Of a stretch of 56,438 nucleotides of DNA, positions 1-9,274 are shown one piece after another. Below the pieces are notes generated by a model. It saw nothing but the letters and a program-made list of their open reading frames with translations. It was not told the origin of the DNA and did no database searches. The stretch is from JAFKKS01 sp039808325 (GTDB taxonomy: Bacteria; Pseudomonadota; Alphaproteobacteria; Rhizobiales; Xanthobacteraceae). The stretch lies in the NCBI GenBank assembly GCA_039808325.1, contig JBDHSU010000008.1, positions 1-56,438 on the forward strand. Direction: 5' to 3'. Made by a program: the position numbers and the translations under genes. The stretch's first letter is position 1; the number at the start of each line of letters is the position of its first letter.

Positions 1-1
1 G

Positions 2-3000
2 GATCTGGCGGCGACCGCGGTCTGGGGATCGCAGCAGGCGGAGCTGCGCGGCGAGGGCAAGTACGACGGCGTCTTCGGCATCTGGTACGGCAAGGGCCCC
101 GGCGTCGACCGCACCGGCGACGTCTTCCGGCATGCCAATTTCGCCGGAACATCGAAGAACGGCGGCGTGCTGGCGCTGATGGGCGACGACCACACGGCGG
201 AATCGTCCACCACCGCGCACCAGTCGGAATTCCATTTCGTCGACGTGATGATCCCGGTGCTCAACCCGGCGGGCGTCGAGGAGATCATCGACTACGGGCT
301 CTACGGCTTCGCGATGTCGCGGTTCTGTGGCACCTGGGTCGGCCTCAAATGCATTCACGAGACGGTCGAGTCGACGGCGGCGATCGACGCCAGCCTCGAG
401 CGGGTGAAGATCGTCATTCCGGAAGACTTCAAGATGCCGGAGGGCGGGCTCGGCATCCGTCTCGGCGACACCATCCTCGGCATGGAAGCGCGGCTGCACG
501 ACTACAAGCGCGACGCCATGCTGGCCTTCGTGCGCGCCAACAAGCTCAACAAATACATCACCACCGGCGGGCGCACGCAGAAGATCGGCATCATCACGAC
601 CGGCAAGAGTTATCTGGACGTGCGTCAGGCGATGGACGAACTCGGCATCGACGAGGTGCGCGCCAACGATCTCGGCATCCGGCTCTACAAGGTCGCCTGC
701 TCGTGGCCGCTCTCGCGGCAGGAGTTGCAGGAGTTCGCCGCCGGACTGGAGCTCATCATCGTCGTCGAGGAGAAGCGATCGCTGATCGAGGTGCAGGTCC
801 GCGAGGAGCTCTACGGCACGGCGAACCAGCCGGTCTGCATCGGCAAGCGCGACGAGCAGGGCAACTGGCTGTTCCCGGTAAAGGGCGCGCTCGATCCGAA
901 CGATGTCGCCATCTGCATCGGCGAGCGGCTCTTGGCGCGCGGCCACAACGAGGCGCTCGCCGGCCATGTCGCGCGGCTCAAGGATGCGCAGCGCATGCTG
1001 GCGGAAACGCCGGACATCGGCGCGCGCACCCCGTATTTCTGCTCCGGCTGCCCGCACAACACGTCGACCGTCGTGCCCGACGGGATGCGCGCCTATGCCG
1101 GCATCGGCTGCCACTTCATGGCGCAGTGGATGGACCGCAATACCGAGGGCTGGACGCATATGGGCGGCGAGGGCGCCAATTGGATCGGCGAGGCGCCGTT
1201 CTCGAGGCGCGGCCATGTTTTCCAGAACATCGGCGACGGCACCTACAACCACTCCGGCTATATGGCGATCCGCGCCGCGGCGGCGTCCGGCGTCAACATC
1301 ACCTACAAGATATTGTTCAACGATGCCGTGGCGATGACTGGCGGCCAGCGCAACGACGGCGGTCTTTCCGTCGATCAGATCGCGCGCCAGGTCGCGGCGG
1401 AGGGCGCGAAGCAGATCCGCGTCGTCACCGACGAGCCGTGGAAATACGCGAAGGACACGGACTGGCCGCGCGGCCTGACCGTGCATCACCGCGACGAGCT
1501 GATGAAGGTGCAGACGGAGCTTGCCGCCGTCCCCGGCCTCACGGTGCTCATCTACGACCAGACCTGCGCGGCGGAGAAACGCCGGCGGCGCAAGCGCGGC
1601 CAGTTCCCCGACCCGGACAAGCGCGTCGTCATCAACGATCTCGTCTGCGAGGGCTGTGGCGACTGCGGCGTCAAGTCGAACTGCGTGTCGGTGCAGCCGC
1701 TCGAGACCGAGTTCGGGCGCAAGCGACGGATCGATCAGTCGAGCTGCAACAAGGACTATTCCTGTCTCAAGGGCTTCTGCCCCTCCTTCGTCACCGTGCT
1801 CGGCGGCAAGTTGCGCAAGGGCAAGGGGATCGGCGCCGCGCCTGACGTCACCGAGCTTCCCGAGCCGGTGTTGCCGACGATCGACAACACCTACAGCATG
1901 ATCGTCACCGGCGTCGGCGGGACAGGGGTCGTGACCATCGGCGCGATCCTCGGCATGGCTGCCCACATCGAGGGCAAAGGCATCGGCATCATCGACCAGC
2001 AGGGACTCGCGCAGAAAGGCGGGGCGGTCTACAGCCACATCCGCTTCGCCGATCATCCCGACGACATCCATGCGATCCGCGTGGCCGCCCGCAGCGCCGA
2101 TCTCGTGCTCGCGGGGGATATCGTCGTCGCCGGCAGCAAGAAGGTTCTGGCGGCGGTGAAGCCTGGGAAGACCAAGATGGTCATGAACCTCGCGGAGTTC
2201 ATGCCCGGCGACTTCACCCGCAACGCCGACTTCTCGCTGCCGATGGAACGGCTCAAGCGCACCATCGCCGGACTCGCGGGGGCGGAGAACTGTGCCTTTC
2301 TCGACGCGGCGCGGCTCGCGGCGGCGCTGCTCGGCAATACGATCGGCGCCAACATCTTCCTCCTCGGCTACGCCTATCAGCTCGGCGCGATTCCGATCTC
2401 CGACCTTGCGATCGAGGAGGCGATCACGCTCAACGGCGAGGCGGTGGAGATGAACATCGCGGCGTTCCGCTGGGGCCGCCATGCCGCGCACGATCTCAAG
2501 AGCGTCGAAGCGATGGCGAAGACGGCGGAGCCGGTGGCGACGCGTGAATCGCTGCGCCGGTCCGAAACGCTCGACGAGATGATCGCGCGCCGCGTCGATT
2601 TTCTCGCGGCCTATCAGAGTCGCCGCTATGCGAAGAAGTACCGCACGGCGGTCGAGACCGTGCGCGCGGCGGAGGCGGAGAAGGCGCCCGGCGAGAGCGG
2701 CCTGACCGAGGCGGTCGCGCGTTATCTGTTCAAGCTGATGGCCTACAAGGACGAATACGAGGTCGCGCGGCTGCACGCCGATCAAAGCTTCGGCGAGCAG
2801 ATCAAGGCGATGTTCGAGGGCGACTACGAGGTGCGCTATCATTTGGCGCCACCGCTGCTCGCGCGCGTCGACCCGAATACCGGCCATCCGCGCAAGATCG
2901 AATTCGGCCAGTGGATGCTGACGGCTTTCGGCCTTTTGCGGAAGTTCAAGTTCCTGCGCGGCACACCGCTCGATCCGTTCGGCCGTACGCAGGAGCGCAG

Positions 3001-3235
3001 GACGGAGCGGGCGTTGATCGGCGAATATCGCATGCGGATCAGCGAGATCATCGCGAAGCTCACGCCGGAGAACCACGCACTCGCCGTGGCGCTCGCCAGC
3101 ATTCCTGAGAAGATTCGCGGTTATGGCCATGTCAAGATGCGGCATCTCAAAACGGCGCAGGCGGAAGAAGCGACGCTGCTCGAGCAGTTTCGCGCCGAAC
3201 CGTCGGCGCCGCCGCTGATGCAGGCGGCGGAGTAA
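2..3235 (+). CDS. Indolepyruvate:ferredoxin oxidoreductase, fused alpha-beta type (5' end outside window)
   Basis: Oxidatively decarboxylates aryl pyruvates (indolepyruvate, phenylpyruvate) to aryl-acetyl-CoA with TPP and Fe-S clusters, passing electrons to ferredoxin. The frame is open to the first base of the window, so 1077 residues are visible and the N-terminus is missing; the fused family is usually around 1150 residues or more. Visible are CSGCPHNTST, the TPP-binding stretch GDGTYNHSG followed by FNDAVAMTGG, a cysteine-rich Fe-S segment (CEGCGDCG, then CNKDYSCLKGFCPS), and the C-terminal gamma-type domain starting near TGVGGTGVVTIG. It heads a run of plus-strand genes for CoA ligases and a Liv transporter, which fits aromatic amino acid or aryl acid metabolism. 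The family is certain; the exact 2-oxoacid is inferred. Confidence 0.95.
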   Translation, partial: DLAATAVWGSQQAELRGEGKYDGVFGIWYGKGPGVDRTGDVFRHANFAGTSKNGGVLALMGDDHTAESSTTAHQSEFHFVDVMIPVLNPAGVEEIIDYGLYGFAMSRFCGTWVGLKCIHETVESTAAIDASLERVKIVIPEDFKMPEGGLGIRLGDTILGMEARLHDYKRDAMLAFVRANKLNKYITTGGRTQKIGIITTGKSYLDVRQAMDELGIDEVRANDLGIRLYKVACSWPLSRQELQEFAAGLELIIVVEEKRSLIEVQVREELYGTANQPVCIGKRDEQGNWLFPVKGALDPNDVAICIGERLLARGHNEALAGHVARLKDAQRMLAETPDIGARTPYFCSGCPHNTSTVVPDGMRAYAGIGCHFMAQWMDRNTEGWTHMGGEGANWIGEAPFSRRGHVFQNIGDGTYNHSGYMAIRAAAASGVNITYKILFNDAVAMTGGQRNDGGLSVDQIARQVAAEGAKQIRVVTDEPWKYAKDTDWPRGLTVHHRDELMKVQTELAAVPGLTVLIYDQTCAAEKRRRRKRGQFPDPDKRVVINDLVCEGCGDCGVKSNCVSVQPLETEFGRKRRIDQSSCNKDYSCLKGFCPSFVTVLGGKLRKGKGIGAAPDVTELPEPVLPTIDNTYSMIVTGVGGTGVVTIGAILGMAAHIEGKGIGIIDQQGLAQKGGAVYSHIRFADHPDDIHAIRVAARSADLVLAGDIVVAGSKKVLAAVKPGKTKMVMNLAEFMPGDFTRNADFSLPMERLKRTIAGLAGAENCAFLDAARLAAALLGNTIGANIFLLGYAYQLGAIPISDLAIEEAITLNGEAVEMNIAAFRWGRHAAHDLKSVEAMAKTAEPVATRESLRRSETLDEMIARRVDFLAAYQSRRYAKKYRTAVETVRAAEAEKAPGESGLTEAVARYLFKLMAYKDEYEVARLHADQSFGEQIKAMFEGDYEVRYHLAPPLLARVDPNTGHPRKIEFGQWMLTAFGLLRKFKFLRGTPLDPFGRTQERRTERALIGEYRMRISEIIAKLTPENHALAVALASIPEKIRGYGHVKMRHLKTAQAEEATLLEQFRAEPSAPPLMQAAE

Positions 3236-3241
3236 TCCGGC

Positions 3242-3293
3242 CCGTCGTCCTTCGAAGCTCGCGGCAAGTGCCGCTCGCACCTCGGGATGAGGG
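3242..3293. repeat. Intergenic palindromic repeat, family A, copy 1
   Basis: An imperfect inverted repeat that begins cgtcgtccttcga and ends in an inverted partner (acctcgggatga). A second copy in opposite orientation lies at 14736-14787. The pattern resembles short palindromic elements common between genes in Bradyrhizobium relatives. It lies just upstream of the S10 peptidase and argues against a translation start inside it. Confidence 0.7.
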
Positions 3294-3390
3294 ATCAGCA
3301 TCACAAAAGGGTGACGCTGCGCCGCGTTGGCAATCGCAGCGCCCGATGCCTAGATGGCGGCGGGGCGGGTGGCCGACGCTTGGTGACTGC

Positions 3391-4896
3391 TTGATCAAAT
3401 CATCTCTTCGAACGCTCGTCCTTGCCGGCGCGTGCGTGCTCGCCATCGCGTCGGCGTTCGCGCAGGACCATGCGAAAGAGAAGCTCGCCGAAGGCCAGCG
3501 CGGTCCCGGCGTTCTCTCGCTTCTGCCGGCCAATGCGACCACCGATCACGCCGTGCAGATCGGCGGCGAGACGCTGGCCTATACGGCGACGGCCGGAACG
3601 TTTCCGCTCTACGGCCAGAACGGCGAGCGTTCCGCGGCGATCTTCTACACCGCCTATGCGCTCAAGGGCGTGGACGCGGGCAAGCGGCCGGTGACCTTCG
3701 TCTTCAACGGCGGGCCGGGCGCTTCCTCGGCTTATCTGCATCTCGGGCTTGCGGGGCCGCGGGTCATAGGCTTCGGCGCCGAACGTGACGGAGCGGCGCC
3801 GGCGCTGCGGGACAATCCCGATACGTGGCTCAAGTTCACCGACCTCGTTTTCATCGATCCGGTCGGAACCGGCTGGAGCCGGCCGGCGAAGGCGGACAAG
3901 GCGGATGATTTCTGGAGCGTGCGGGCCGACGCGCAATCGATCGCCAAGGCAATCGCGCTCTACGTCAACGGCAATGCGCGTACCGCATCCGCCAAATATC
4001 TTCTCGGCGAAAGCTATGGCGGCTTTCGTTCGCTGAAGGTGGCGCGTGCGCTCCAGCGCGAGCAGGGAATCATCGTCAACGGCATCGTGATGGTCTCGCC
4101 GTTCCTCGACGGCAGCCTCGTCTTCAATGCGAACCGCTACGCGCTCGGCGCGGCGCTGCAACTTCCCTCCCTTGCTGCCGCGGAACTCGACCGCAAGGGG
4201 AAATTTACGCCCGAGGCGCTTGCCGCCGCCGAGCGCTTTGCACTGAGCGACTACCTCGTGGCCCTCGCGGGGCCGCCTTTGCAAGGCGACGCCGCTACGC
4301 GCTTCTACGCCAAGGTCGCGGACTTGACGGGCGTGCCGGTCGACGTCGTCAGGCGGACGCGCGGTTTCATCCGCGACAACTACGAGAAGACAATGCAGGG
4401 AGGCGAAAGCCGGGTGGCAAGCCCTTACGACGCGGCGACGCTCGAGCCCGACCCCTATCCCGAGGCGCTCGGCGCCGAAGGCGACGATCCGGTCCTTGAC
4501 GGCTATCTGCAGGCGCTTGGCGGAGCGTTCGCCGGCTATGCCGCGAACGAACTGCGGTTCAAGACGCCAATGACCTTCAATCTGCTCAACCGCGAAGTCT
4601 CGGGGAAATGGAACTGGGGCCATGGCGGGCGCGGACAAGCCAGCGCGGTGAACGACCTGCGCGAGCTTCTGGCGCTCAATCCCCAGTTCAGGGTGCTGAT
4701 CGCGCATGGCCGCAGCGACATGGTCGTTCCTTACGCCGTGACGCGCTACATTCTCGATCACCTGCCGCCGATCGGGGAGCCGGGGCGCGTCGCGCTCAAG
4801 GTCTATCGCGGCGGACACATGTTCTATTTCAGTCCGCAGGGGCGCGCCGACGTGGCGCGGGACGCGGCGGCTTTCTACCGGGCCGGCGGGATGTGA
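3391..4896 (+). CDS. Serine carboxypeptidase-like S10 family peptidase, secreted
   Basis: A predicted periplasmic serine peptidase of family S10. From a TTG start at 3391 the product has 501 residues and a clean signal peptide ending near IASAFAQ. The oxyanion segment FNGGPGASS (about residues 105-113), the nucleophile motif GESYGG (Ser about 208), the Asp region HGRSDMVVPY and the His region YRGGHMFYF complete the catalytic triad. A longer in-frame start at 3268 would place the start inside a repeat element and push the signal peptide inward, so TTG is preferred. It sits between the oxidoreductase and an acyl-CoA ligase; whether it takes part in that pathway is unclear. Its substrate cannot be told from sequence. 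Confidence 0.88.
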   Translation: MIKSSLRTLVLAGACVLAIASAFAQDHAKEKLAEGQRGPGVLSLLPANATTDHAVQIGGETLAYTATAGTFPLYGQNGERSAAIFYTAYALKGVDAGKRPVTFVFNGGPGASSAYLHLGLAGPRVIGFGAERDGAAPALRDNPDTWLKFTDLVFIDPVGTGWSRPAKADKADDFWSVRADAQSIAKAIALYVNGNARTASAKYLLGESYGGFRSLKVARALQREQGIIVNGIVMVSPFLDGSLVFNANRYALGAALQLPSLAAAELDRKGKFTPEALAAAERFALSDYLVALAGPPLQGDAATRFYAKVADLTGVPVDVVRRTRGFIRDNYEKTMQGGESRVASPYDAATLEPDPYPEALGAEGDDPVLDGYLQALGGAFAGYAANELRFKTPMTFNLLNREVSGKWNWGHGGRGQASAVNDLRELLALNPQFRVLIAHGRSDMVVPYAVTRYILDHLPPIGEPGRVALKVYRGGHMFYFSPQGRADVARDAAAFYRAGGM

Positions 4897-4906
4897 CGAC
4901 CTGACC

Positions 4907-5032
4907 GTCATTCCGGGGCGCGGCCATGGAGGCCGCGAACCCGGAATCCATAACCCCCGTGCCGCGGATGATCGGTGGTGCTGCGGCCTATAGATTCCGG
5001 GCTCGCCGCAAGAGCGGGCGCCCCGGAATGAC
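4907..5032. repeat. 126-bp element with 15-bp terminal inverted repeats
   Basis: The ends are gtcattccggggcgc and its exact reverse complement. Internal halves also pair (ccgcgaacccggaatc with gattccgggctcg). It occupies much of the 343-bp gene-free stretch 4897-5239 and encodes nothing. It looks like a small palindromic or MITE-like intergenic element; similar fragments (gtcattccgg) recur at 19469-19807. The rest of 4897-5239 holds a weak promoter-like TTGACC-N17-TCATAT at 5119-5147 and the ribosome binding site of the next gene. Confidence 0.75.
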
Positions 5033-5239
5033 AGCCGCGAAGGCGGTTGGTGCCTTGAGGCAAATCGCCTCGCGACGAAAGTCGCATCCGCCACGGCGCC
5101 GCAATAGCCTCCAACGGCTTGACCCGCCGTGGCGCGTCATTTCATATCAATGCAAGAAGAAAGCGGGTAACCGCCGCGAAGATCGAAAGATTTTCCGCGC
5201 CGGACAGAGACCGGCCGGCTGTTTGGGAGGAATTAGGTC

Positions 5240-7219
5240 GTGGCGCACTACACGGCCGCGCAGGCGGATACGTTCCCTAAGCTGTTGATGCGGGACGCCG
5301 AGGTCTTTGGCGACCGGCCCGCGATCCGGCACAAGGATTTCGGAATCTGGCAGACGTGGACCTGGGCGCAGGTTCTCGAGAATGTGCGCGCCTTCTCGAT
5401 CGGGCTGGAGGCGCTCGGCGTCAAGAAGGGCGACACGATCGCCGTCGTCGGCAGCAACCGTCCGCGTCTCTATTGGGCCATGGCGGCGGCGCAGGCGATC
5501 GGGGCCGTTCCGGTGCCGCTCTATGCGGATTCGGTCGCGGACGAGATGGCGTTCGTGCTGGAGCACGCGGAAGTCTCGCTTGCCGTCGTGGAAGATCAGG
5601 AGCAGGTCGACAAGCTTCTTTCCGTCTCGGAGCGGACGCCGAAGTTGCAGTTCATCGTCTATGACGAGCCGCGCGGTCTGCGCGACTACGACCACACGCG
5701 ATTGAAGTCCTTCGCCGACGTGCAGGAGATCGGCCGCGGCGAATTGAAGGCGAGCGCGGATCGGCTGGCGCGCTGGGAGGCATCCGTCGACGCGACGAAA
5801 ACCGACGATCTCGCCATCATTCTCTACACCTCGGGCACCACCGGCCGCCCGAAAGGGGTGATGCTGACGCACGAGAACGTGCTCGTGTCCGCGCGCAACG
5901 GCAACGCCTTCGACAATCTCACGGAGAAGGAGGAGGTCGTCGCCTATCTGCCGCTTGCCTGGGTCGGCGATCACATCTTCTCCTATGCGCAGTCCTATGT
6001 CGCCGGCTTTTGCGTGAGCTGCCCGGAATCGCCGGAGACGATCGTCGAGGACCGGCGCGAGATCGGCACGACCTATGCGTTCGCGCCGCCGCGCATCTAC
6101 GAAAACCTGCTCACGCTGACCATGGTGCGGATGGAGGACGCAAGCGCCTTCAAGCGCCGTATGTTCCATTACTTCATCGGCGTCGCGCGCCAATGGGGCG
6201 AGAAGATCCTCAACAAGGAGCCGGTGCCGCTGCATGCGCGGCTCCTTTACGGACTCGGCGAGGTTCTCGTTTACGGGCCGCTCAAGAACCGCTTCGGGCT
6301 GTCGCGCATCCGCGTCGGCTATACGGCGGGCGAGGCGATCGGTCCGGAGATCTTCCGCTTCTACCGCTCGCTCGGCGTCAACCTGAAGCAGCTTTACGGG
6401 CAGACCGAGGCCTCGGTCTACATCACGGCGCAGCCCGACGCGGAAATCCATGCCGATACGGTCGGCAAGCCGAATATCGACGTCGACGTGAAGATCGCGG
6501 ACGGCGGCGAGGTGCTGTTCCGCTCGCCCGGCGTGTTCATCGGCTATTACAAGGACCCGGAAAAGACCGCCGAGGCGAAGACGCCGGACGGCTGGGTGCG
6601 CACGGGCGATGCCGGCTTCTTCGACCCGAAGACCGGACACCTCAAGATCATCGATCGCGCCAAGGATGTCGGCAAGCTGGCGGACGGCTCGATGTTCGCG
6701 CCGAAATACATCGAGAACAAACTCAAGTTCTATCCGAACATCAAGGAAGCGGTCGCGATCGGCGACAAGCGCGGCTTCGTCACCGTGATGCTCAATATCG
6801 ACCTGACGGCGGTGGCGAGCTGGGCGGAGCGCAACAACGTCGTCTACGGCTCCTATCAGGAGCTTGCCGGCCATCCGCGCATCTATGACATGCTCGCCAC
6901 CCACGTCGACGAGGTGAACCGCTCGCTCGCCGAGGAAGGCATCATGGCCGGCGCGCAAGTGCGGCGCTTCCTCATCCTGCACAAGGAGCTCGATGCCGAC
7001 GACGGCGAGCTCACGCGCACGATGAAGGTGCGGCGCGGGCTGATCGCGGAGCGCTACGCGCCGCTTGTCACGGCGCTCTACGACAATTCTCCTGAGGCCG
7101 ACATCTCGACGGAGGTGACGTTCGAGGACGGGCGCAAGGGTGTCATCGCCGCGCGCGTGAAAATCCGCGACATGACGGTGCATCAACCCACGGCGCCTGC
7201 GATGGAGCGCGCCGCGTGA
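5240..7219 (+). CDS. AMP-dependent long-chain-type acyl-CoA synthetase
   Basis: Activates a carboxylic acid to its acyl-CoA through an acyl-adenylate. The 659 residues contain the AMP-binding P-loop YTSGTTGRPKGVM (196-208), YGQTEAS in the adenine-contacting region, the TGD hinge area (WVRTGDAGFF) and the long-chain-type C-terminal segment IDRAKDVGKLADG. The GTG start is supported by a strong GGGAGGAATT ribosome binding site. It overlaps livG by four bases, so the two are translationally coupled. Ligases of this subtype next to Liv transporters often act on aromatic or branched acids; the substrate here is inferred only. Confidence 0.93.
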   Translation: MAHYTAAQADTFPKLLMRDAEVFGDRPAIRHKDFGIWQTWTWAQVLENVRAFSIGLEALGVKKGDTIAVVGSNRPRLYWAMAAAQAIGAVPVPLYADSVADEMAFVLEHAEVSLAVVEDQEQVDKLLSVSERTPKLQFIVYDEPRGLRDYDHTRLKSFADVQEIGRGELKASADRLARWEASVDATKTDDLAIILYTSGTTGRPKGVMLTHENVLVSARNGNAFDNLTEKEEVVAYLPLAWVGDHIFSYAQSYVAGFCVSCPESPETIVEDRREIGTTYAFAPPRIYENLLTLTMVRMEDASAFKRRMFHYFIGVARQWGEKILNKEPVPLHARLLYGLGEVLVYGPLKNRFGLSRIRVGYTAGEAIGPEIFRFYRSLGVNLKQLYGQTEASVYITAQPDAEIHADTVGKPNIDVDVKIADGGEVLFRSPGVFIGYYKDPEKTAEAKTPDGWVRTGDAGFFDPKTGHLKIIDRAKDVGKLADGSMFAPKYIENKLKFYPNIKEAVAIGDKRGFVTVMLNIDLTAVASWAERNNVVYGSYQELAGHPRIYDMLATHVDEVNRSLAEEGIMAGAQVRRFLILHKELDADDGELTRTMKVRRGLIAERYAPLVTALYDNSPEADISTEVTFEDGRKGVIAARVKIRDMTVHQPTAPAMERAA

Positions 7220-8016
7220 GGGCGCCCTCGGATAAGGAGACGAAGACGGCCGAGGTTCTCCTTGCGGTCGAGGACGTGTCGCTGTCGTTCGGCGGCGTCA
7301 AGGCGATCCGCGGCGTCTCGTTCGACATCCGCAGGGGCGAAATCCGCGCCATCATCGGACCGAACGGCGCCGGCAAGACGTCGATGCTCAACGTCATCAA
7401 CGGCTTCTACCATCCGCAGGAAGGGCGCATCACCTTTCGCGGCGAGCAGCGTCGCGCCATGCGCCCTTACGCGGCGGCGCAAGGCGGCATCGCGCGTACC
7501 TTCCAGAACGTCGCGCTGTTCCGTGGCATGTCGGCGCTCGACAACATCATGGCCGGCCGGACGCTGAAGATGCGCAGGAGCTTCTTCTGGCAGATGCTGC
7601 GGCACGGGCCGGCGATGGCGGAGGAGGTCGAGCATCGGCGCAAGGTCGAGGAGATCATCGACTTCCTCGAAATCCAGCACATCCGCCGCACGCAAGTGGC
7701 GAAGCTGCCCTACGGCCTGCAGAAGCGCGTCGAGCTCGGCCGCGCCTTGGCGATGGAGCCCGATCTCCTTCTGCTCGACGAGCCGATGGCAGGCATGAAC
7801 CTCGAGGAGAAAGAGGACATGTCGCGCTTCATTCTCGACGTGAACAGCCAGTACGGCACGACGATCGCGCTGATCGAGCACGACATGGGCGTGGTGATGG
7901 ACCTGTCCGACCGTGTCGTCGTCCTCGACTATGGACGCAAGATCGCCGACGGCACGCCCGAGGAAGTGAAGAGCAATCAGGCGGTGATCGACGCCTATCT
8001 CGGCGTGGCGCATTGA
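7216..8016 (+). CDS. livG: Branched-chain amino acid-type ABC transporter ATP-binding protein LivG
   Basis: One of two ATPases of a Liv (HAAT) importer. The 266 residues carry Walker A GPNGAGKT (48-55), the Liv-type signature LPYGLQKRVELG, Walker B LLLLDEP and the H-loop IEHDMG. The GTG start overlaps the stop of the preceding acyl-CoA ligase. Liv systems carry amino acids but also benzoate-type aryl acids, amides and short dipeptides. Together with the CoA ligases here, an aromatic substrate is the working inference. Confidence 0.93.
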   Translation: MRAPSDKETKTAEVLLAVEDVSLSFGGVKAIRGVSFDIRRGEIRAIIGPNGAGKTSMLNVINGFYHPQEGRITFRGEQRRAMRPYAAAQGGIARTFQNVALFRGMSALDNIMAGRTLKMRRSFFWQMLRHGPAMAEEVEHRRKVEEIIDFLEIQHIRRTQVAKLPYGLQKRVELGRALAMEPDLLLLDEPMAGMNLEEKEDMSRFILDVNSQYGTTIALIEHDMGVVMDLSDRVVVLDYGRKIADGTPEEVKSNQAVIDAYLGVAH

Positions 8017-8060
8017 GGGCCGATGTGATGCGAGGTCTGTACGACTCGGCACGGCATGCT

Positions 8061-8160
8061 CCCTCTCCCGCTTGCGCGGGAGGGGTGGGGAGGGGGTGCC
8101 CATCGTCCGGCCTTGCGTTTGCCCCCTCCCTAACCCTCCCCCGCAAGCGGGAGAGGGGAC
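8061..8160. repeat. Inverted repeat of ccctctcccgcttgcg type between livG and livH
   Basis: Two arms, ccctctcccgcttgcgcggg at the left and ccgcaagcgggagagggg at the right, flank a C-rich centre. The element could fold into a long hairpin in the livG-livH transcript. No coding potential is seen. Confidence 0.7.
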
Positions 8161-8182
8161 GCGCTGCGTGTGGGGCTGACTG

Positions 8183-9166
8183 ATGGACGTCCTCTACAAG
8201 GTCTTCATCGATCCCTTCGTGCAGATGGGCACGTCGCCCGACCTTTTGGTGCAGACGCTGTGGGAAGGGCTGGTCGCCGGCGTTCTTTACGCGCTGATCG
8301 CGCTCGGCTTCGTGCTCATCTTCAAGGCGTCCGGCGTGTTCAATTTCGCGCAGGGCATCATGGTGGTGTTCGCGGCGCTGACTTTCGTCGGCCTCTACCA
8401 GGTGTTGCGCGGCTGGGGGGTGTCGCCCGGCGACGTCGCCGCCTATTGCGCGCTGGCGCTGACGATCCTGGTGATGCTGGGCATCGCCTACGGCGTCGAA
8501 CGGCTGGTGCTCAAGCCGCTGGTCAATCAGCCCGACATCATTCTGTTCATGGCGACGTTCGGGCTCACTTATTTCCTGATCGGCGTCGGCGAATTGGTCT
8601 TCGGCGGCTCGCCGAAGACCATGGTGATCGAAGACCTGCACCTGCCGCGCGGGGCCGTCGAGTTCAAGATCTTCGGCGGGTTCGTATCGCTGCAGAAGAT
8701 CGACATCGCGGCGACCGTCATCGCGTCGATCATGGTCGCGGCGCTTGCGGTCTTCTTCCAGAAGACGCGGATCGGACGTGCGCTGCGCGCCGTGGCGGAT
8801 AGCCACAAGGCGGCGCTCTCGGTCGGCATCTCGCTCGAACAGATCTGGGTGATCGTCTGGTTCGCGGCCGGCATCGTCGCGCTCGCCACCGGCATCATGT
8901 GGGGCGCGAAATCGGAGGTGTCGTTCGCGCTGCAGATCATTGCGCTCAAGGCGCTGCCGGTGCTGATCCTCGGCGGCTTCACCTCGATCCCCGGCGCCAT
9001 CGTCGGCGGCATCATCATCGGGGTCGGCGAGAAGCTTGGCGAGTTCTACTGGGGGCCGCTGCTCGGCTCCGGCATCGAGAGCTGGCTCGCCTACGTGATC
9101 GCCCTCGTGTTCCTGCTGTTCCGTCCGCAGGGGCTGTTCGGCGAACGGATCATCGAAAGAATCTAA
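8183..9166 (+). CDS. livH: Liv-type ABC transporter permease LivH
   Basis: An inner-membrane permease of 327 residues with about eight hydrophobic segments. It shows LivH-family features: an early ALIALGFVLIFKASGVFNFAQG segment (the N-F-A-Q core typical of LivH), a conserved ADSHKAALSVGI cytoplasmic loop and a glycine-rich LILGGFTSIPGAIVGG segment. It is transcribed with livG and livM but separated from each by repeat-filled spacers of 100-170 bp, which is unusual for a tightly packed Liv operon. Confidence 0.93.
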   Translation: MDVLYKVFIDPFVQMGTSPDLLVQTLWEGLVAGVLYALIALGFVLIFKASGVFNFAQGIMVVFAALTFVGLYQVLRGWGVSPGDVAAYCALALTILVMLGIAYGVERLVLKPLVNQPDIILFMATFGLTYFLIGVGELVFGGSPKTMVIEDLHLPRGAVEFKIFGGFVSLQKIDIAATVIASIMVAALAVFFQKTRIGRALRAVADSHKAALSVGISLEQIWVIVWFAAGIVALATGIMWGAKSEVSFALQIIALKALPVLILGGFTSIPGAIVGGIIIGVGEKLGEFYWGPLLGSGIESWLAYVIALVFLLFRPQGLFGERIIERI

Positions 9167-9268
9167 CGAATAGCGAATAGGGAGTAGCGAATAGTGAGTA
9201 AGGGAAGGACGGCGGGGCGGAGCGAGACTGCGAATTCTATTCGCTATTCGCTATTCGCTATTCGCTAA
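9167..9268. repeat. Heptamer (GAATAGC) array with inverted second array, livH-livM spacer
   Basis: At 9167-9202 the heptamer gaatagc and variants (gaatagg, gagtagc, gaatagt, gagtaag) repeat in tandem. At 9232-9268 the reverse-complement heptamer cgctatt repeats about four times. The two arms are about 35 bp each with a GC-rich loop of about 30 bp and would form a long AT-containing hairpin in the mRNA. No gene lies within it. Confidence 0.85.
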
Positions 9269-9274
9269 ACCATC

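Noticed and set aside
3268..3390. Upstream ATG for the S10 peptidase
   Set aside because: It would begin inside a palindromic repeat and place about 40 Arg/Pro-rich residues before a proper signal peptide.
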